Shown piece by piece: positions 40,013 to 43,159 of a DNA stretch of 43,159 bases (position 1 is its first letter; each line of letters starts with the position of its first letter). Location of the stretch: NCBI GenBank assembly GCA_944320865.1, contig CALUJC010000027.1, positions 1 to 43,159 of the forward strand, written 5' to 3'. The stretch comes from an uncultured Bacteroides sp. (lineage in GTDB: Bacteria > Bacteroidota > Bacteroidia > Bacteroidales > Bacteroidaceae). The position numbers and the translations under genes were made by a program. Under the pieces are notes generated by a model. The model had not been told where the DNA came from. It did not search any database and was given only the letters and a program-made list of their open reading frames with translations.

Positions 40013-42805
40013 TTAGTCACCTGTGGGAGTATCATACTCTAAGCCGAGATCTACACCAGCTTCACGCTCAAAGTCCAATAACAAATCTATCGTCATTGCT
40101 GTGTTCTTTACTGTTTCTTCGCCATTGGCTGTTCTCCAAGCATTGTATGCATTCATAAATGCTGTTGCTTTTTCACCAAGGTTAGACCCTTTAATTTTTT
40201 TCACGAAGTCGTTATATGTGGAAACCTCTTGCCATGCAGCCAATAACTCTTCCATGGCTTCTTCTACTGCAGATACTTGTGCAGACACAGGAGACTGAGT
40301 TGCCCATTTGCCTTGGATAGTAGCCTTGCCTGTTTCGTTCTGGATAGCTGTGGCTTTTACAGTTTCACCATCGTTGGCTTCGTCGTTGATGAATGTACCA
40401 TATACGCTGATGGCTTCGTAAGTGTAGTCAGCACCCTTGTATGCGCTGGCAGCATAGGTCGTGGCTCCCTTCTCGTTGGTATACATAGCAGTAGTGTTGA
40501 CAGGTACACCGCCACCGATAGTCAGAGTCGCATATACTTCACCGCTGTTGCTCATGCTTCCCAATACGATAATTACAGGAGATGTAGCAATTTCCTTACC
40601 GATAGTAACGTATTCGTCTACAGCCAGCGTGCCTTCTACTGTGATGGTTGCGCCTGCAGCCAAGCCCAGTTCTTCAGCAGTTTCGGTAGAGTTAGTTAAA
40701 GCGCTGTTGCCCTTTACGATAACCGAAGTTACATCGGCAAACTGATTGGCAGTAACTTCACCCAAGTCGATAGTAGCAGCGTTCCAAGTCTGCATCGTGA
40801 TGTTATCCCAAGCGTCGGTCATGCCTTTCAAGCTTTCGGCATCCCATGCACCGCTCATCTCGATGCTGTTGATTTCTTCGATATCGTCCAAATCGTCAAC
40901 ATCGGCGGGAGCGATAGCAGCAGAAGTAACGCCTGTTGTTCCGTTGGTCACGATAGAGGTTGTAGAAGCCTTGCCTGCAACTTCAAATACGTCTACCGGG
41001 GCATCCAATGCAATGGTTCCGTTGTTGGTAACTTTAGTGGAAGTCTTAGAGCTGCTGATTTTGCCCGTTGCAGTGGCGATGGCAATCTCGCCATTGTTGG
41101 TGAATGCAGCAGTCAAAGCGATGGTACCGTTGTTCTCAATCTTACCGCTGTTGGTCACAGTGTTGGCAGCTTGTACGTTCAAGGCAGCACCGTCGGCAAT
41201 GTTGATAACGCCTGCGGCAGCAGTCTGAGTCTTGGCATTGTTAGTCCAACTTGCGCCACTGGTGGCAGATGTCATTTGGCCTGCGATGTTGACAGTACCT
41301 TGGTTAGACAAGGTTGTTACGCCGAAGGTCTTTTCGTCCCACTTGCTGTACTCTGTAACGGGCTTTGCACCCTTTACATTGTCGCTTTCCGGAACGTTGA
41401 CAGTGCCATTATTCGTCAGAGAGTTAACATAGATAAGTTCGCTCAGTTCCATGGTACCGTTGTTCACCAGCGTTTGGAAGTAAGAGTTGCGCACGGGGGC
41501 AAAGCTCTTCTTGGCAGCCAGCGTCAGCTTCTTGCTACCCGATACGTAGATGGGGCAAGAAGGCAGCTCATCGATGGTGAGATCTTCCATCAGTTTGAAC
41601 TCAATCTTCTGGTTGGTGTTGGCTTCAGCGTATGCCACTGCGTTGTTCCACTCGCTCAGGTTGTTGATTTCGAAAGACTCTACGGCTTTAGCATAGCCCT
41701 TCAGTTCGGGATTCAGACCGTAGCGCGTATCGCGGTTCATAACAACTGTTGTGGGTTCCTTGTCTTTGGTAGCCTGTTCTGCATCGATAGTGAACATACC
41801 CTTGTCGGTATATACAGTGATTGTTTCAATGGCAGACTCATTAGAGCCAGCAGCTTTGCCAATCTGGTATGTATAAGCCGGAACCAAGACGTAAACAGAA
41901 GCCTTTGCGCCCTTAGCCACAGCGATACCCTCGCCCGTCACAACGGCAGCGATCTTCGTACCGTCATCTGCTACAGAAGTGCTTTCGAACAAGCTGTTAG
42001 AACCGTCTTTCATATCCTTGATGGCTTCGTCCAGTTCTTTAGCATAGTCATAGCCCGGAGTTTTAGAGTTCGGGTCAAGAACCGGGAAAGTTGTAGCAGT
42101 CTTAAAGTCCAAAGTTCCGCTTTGCAGGAATTGGTCACCGTTCAACTCTACTTTGTTGATAACGAGGTCGCCTTCGTTGCTGTTGTTGGCGATGGTCAGT
42201 TCCAAGATGGCGTTCATACCTACGAACTTCACAGAAGTTGTGTTGGTATCCTCATACTTGATACCGCCCAGCTTGATGACAGGCGAAACCCATTCGTTGT
42301 CGTCAATCAAGTGTTGTTTCGGGTCAGCAGGGTCGATCTCTTGTACGGCAGGATATTCTACATTATAAGTATTTTTACTGCTAACTTCATCGCCAGTCTT
42401 ATTGCCGTCATATTGGTGATAGAACACATACTGTCCGGCAAATACGGCTGTGTTAGTGGCGAAGTTGGCAAACTGGCTCGGATCAGTCAGCCCTATCGGA
42501 GTGAAGGGATAGTTGCTGTCGAAAGTGTTGCCTACTATTCCATCGTAAGCTGCTACTTTCAATGCGCCTACCACGTCGTCATTAGTCCAAAAGAACTTAT
42601 TGGCATCCTCTCCTTCACCGAAGATTGTACGCGTGCCTACCTCGTCTGTAAATTCCGGGTAAGTGGCAGCCAGTGTCACATTAATCTTTTCGCCTTCCCC
42701 ATTGCCAAACGAGGGCGCGTTCTGCACCAGCTCATCATCGGCACAAGAGGCCAACATGGCAGATACGCACAAGGCGCTGAATAATACTTTTTTCATCTCT
42801 TTCAT
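40013..42805 (-). CDS. Large surface lipoprotein with NNGT-rich repeats
   Basis: A 930-residue lipoprotein: after MKKVLFSALCVSAM comes the lipobox LASC with Cys21. Residues about 35-390 resemble the fimbrillin-like/beta-sandwich lipoproteins of Bacteroidales (for example EVGTRTIFGEGEDANKFFW and the VLVPAY region). Residues about 430-660 hold repeated short strands with NNGT or NSGK turns (LTNNGTVNV, LSNQGTVNI, IENNGTIAL, FTNNGEIAI, VTNNGTIAL), suggesting a parallel beta-helix. The C-terminal 90 residues are helical. A role as adhesin or surface-layer component is likely but not proven. Two starts are possible (42805 and 42796). It is preceded by a 38-codon gene 63 bases upstream, probably on the same transcript. 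Confidence 0.85.
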   Translation of the reverse strand: MKEMKKVLFSALCVSAMLASCADDELVQNAPSFGNGEGEKINVTLAATYPEFTDEVGTRTIFGEGEDANKFFWTNDDVVGALKVAAYDGIVGNTFDSNYPFTPIGLTDPSQFANFATNTAVFAGQYVFYHQYDGNKTGDEVSSKNTYNVEYPAVQEIDPADPKQHLIDDNEWVSPVIKLGGIKYEDTNTTSVKFVGMNAILELTIANNSNEGDLVINKVELNGDQFLQSGTLDFKTATTFPVLDPNSKTPGYDYAKELDEAIKDMKDGSNSLFESTSVADDGTKIAAVVTGEGIAVAKGAKASVYVLVPAYTYQIGKAAGSNESAIETITVYTDKGMFTIDAEQATKDKEPTTVVMNRDTRYGLNPELKGYAKAVESFEINNLSEWNNAVAYAEANTNQKIEFKLMEDLTIDELPSCPIYVSGSKKLTLAAKKSFAPVRNSYFQTLVNNGTMELSELIYVNSLTNNGTVNVPESDNVKGAKPVTEYSKWDEKTFGVTTLSNQGTVNIAGQMTSATSGASWTNNAKTQTAAAGVINIADGAALNVQAANTVTNSGKIENNGTIALTAAFTNNGEIAIATATGKISSSKTSTKVTNNGTIALDAPVDVFEVAGKASTTSIVTNGTTGVTSAAIAPADVDDLDDIEEINSIEMSGAWDAESLKGMTDAWDNITMQTWNAATIDLGEVTANQFADVTSVIVKGNSALTNSTETAEELGLAAGATITVEGTLAVDEYVTIGKEIATSPVIIVLGSMSNSGEVYATLTIGGGVPVNTTAMYTNEKGATTYAASAYKGADYTYEAISVYGTFINDEANDGETVKATAIQNETGKATIQGKWATQSPVSAQVSAVEEAMEELLAAWQEVSTYNDFVKKIKGSNLGEKATAFMNAYNAWRTANGEETVKNTAMTIDLLLDFEREAGVDLGLEYDTPTGD

Positions 42806-42868
42806 TTTTGCATTAATTATTTTATTTGTTTATAGTCACAAACTCGTTAATGTAGGATGAAGTTCAGC

Positions 42869-42985
42869 TTAAATGTCACCGCCATCTTCAATGCCGCCGG
42901 CATCCAGGCTTCCTTCGAATCCCTTCTCAACCATCACCTCCAGAACCTCTACTTCCGGAGCCAAATACATTTCTTTCTTTTCCAT
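42869..42985 (-). CDS. Small peptide of the YxAPEVEVxxVxVExGF type
   Basis: A 38-codon gene read from ATG at 42985 to TAA at 42869. The peptide begins MEKKEMYLAPEVEVLEV and continues VMVEKGFEGS, then a Gly/Asp-rich end LDAGGIEDGGDI. Although short, it reads like a small peptide pattern I recall from many Bacteroidales genomes (a Tyr-x-Ala-Pro start, alternating Val/Glu, then a ValGluxGlyPhe block and a variable tail). It has no signal peptide or cysteine. It lies 63 bases upstream of the large lipoprotein gene and 3.2 kb from the toxin-antitoxin/ABC group. It could be a leader peptide controlling that gene, a small protein partner, or a RiPP-like precursor; the last two are speculative. Confidence 0.7.
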   Translation of the reverse strand: MEKKEMYLAPEVEVLEVMVEKGFEGSLDAGGIEDGGDI

Positions 42986-43159
42986 AATCGTTTTCTGTTT
43001 TTAAGTTTATAATTTGATTTGAGTTTACTGTCTCTATCTGCCCGTAAGGTGCTATATGTAATATGGTATAGCCTAAGCTTCCGGGCACAATTCCGGCTGC
43101 AAAGTAAAGAACTAATTTCCCAAATAAGTTCCGTTCGTATCTCGCTGATTATCAACGCT
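42986..43159 (-). other. Leader/promoter region of the small peptide gene
   Basis: No gene is supported here; a 68-residue frame read on the minus strand overlaps the peptide start out of frame and has no plausible composition. The minus strand has TTACTTTG at 43100-43107, one base away from the TAnnTTTG consensus, which would leave a leader of about 110 bases. An imperfect GC stem (GCCGGAATTGTGCCCGG) lies near its start. Confidence 0.4.

Overview
The window looks like chromosomal DNA from a Bacteroidales gut commensal, most likely Bacteroidaceae. The evidence is a SusC/SusD pair, a SusR-like membrane-anchored regulator, many lipoprotein glycosidases, MutS-like and MBOAT/SGNH genes of Bacteroides type, absence of clear Shine-Dalgarno sites, and several -7 boxes of the Bacteroides form TAnnTTTG. 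Coding DNA looks GC-richer by eye than in the best-known Bacteroides species; I have not computed it, and I do not name a species.

Layout. (1) 82-8730, minus strand: a five-gene operon for raffinose-type galactosyl-sucrose sugars (TonB-dependent receptor, GH32, GH36 alpha-galactosidase, MFS sugar permease, fructokinase), with no SusD partner. (2) 8863-10680, minus: a membrane-anchored MutS-like ATPase. (3) 10997-27891, plus: a secreted protein of unknown function and a SusR-like regulator, then a polysaccharide utilisation locus (SusC, SusD, a GH43-like multidomain enzyme, GH3, an endonuclease/exonuclease/phosphatase-fold lipoprotein, a GH144-type endo-beta-1,2-glucanase and a beta-lactamase-fold serine hydrolase). 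The GH144-GH3 pairing points to beta-1,2-glucan; the phosphoesterase and serine hydrolase suggest a decorated glucan. (4) 28024-31568, plus: TetR regulator, SGNH protein and MBOAT acyltransferase with overlapping genes. (5) 31704-34052, minus: a GH20 lipoprotein. (6) 34146-39114: a set resembling accessory genes of lasso and other RiPP clusters (PqqD-like, nucleotidyltransferase, signal-peptidase-like protein, HPr-kinase-like protein, ABC exporter) without a recognisable cyclase. It is split by a fold-back repeat and preceded by a Phd/YefM-RelE/ParE type toxin-antitoxin pair. (7) 40013-42985, minus: a large surface lipoprotein with NNGT-rich repeats, preceded by a 38-codon peptide gene.

Two non-coding features stand out. 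First, four intergenic spacers each hold a tandem array with a period of exactly 22 nt; most units are quasi-palindromic. Three arrays share the GGTAG/AGGAAGGCT vocabulary and the fourth has an unrelated sequence with the same period. Second, a roughly 456-bp element with hairpin ends (37024-37479) abuts the ABC exporter stop codon, and the end of a second copy opens the window just past the fructokinase stop codon.

The main candidates for new biology are the RiPP-like cluster with the nearby small peptide, the 22-nt arrays, and the beta-1,2-glucan locus with possible substituent-removing enzymes.
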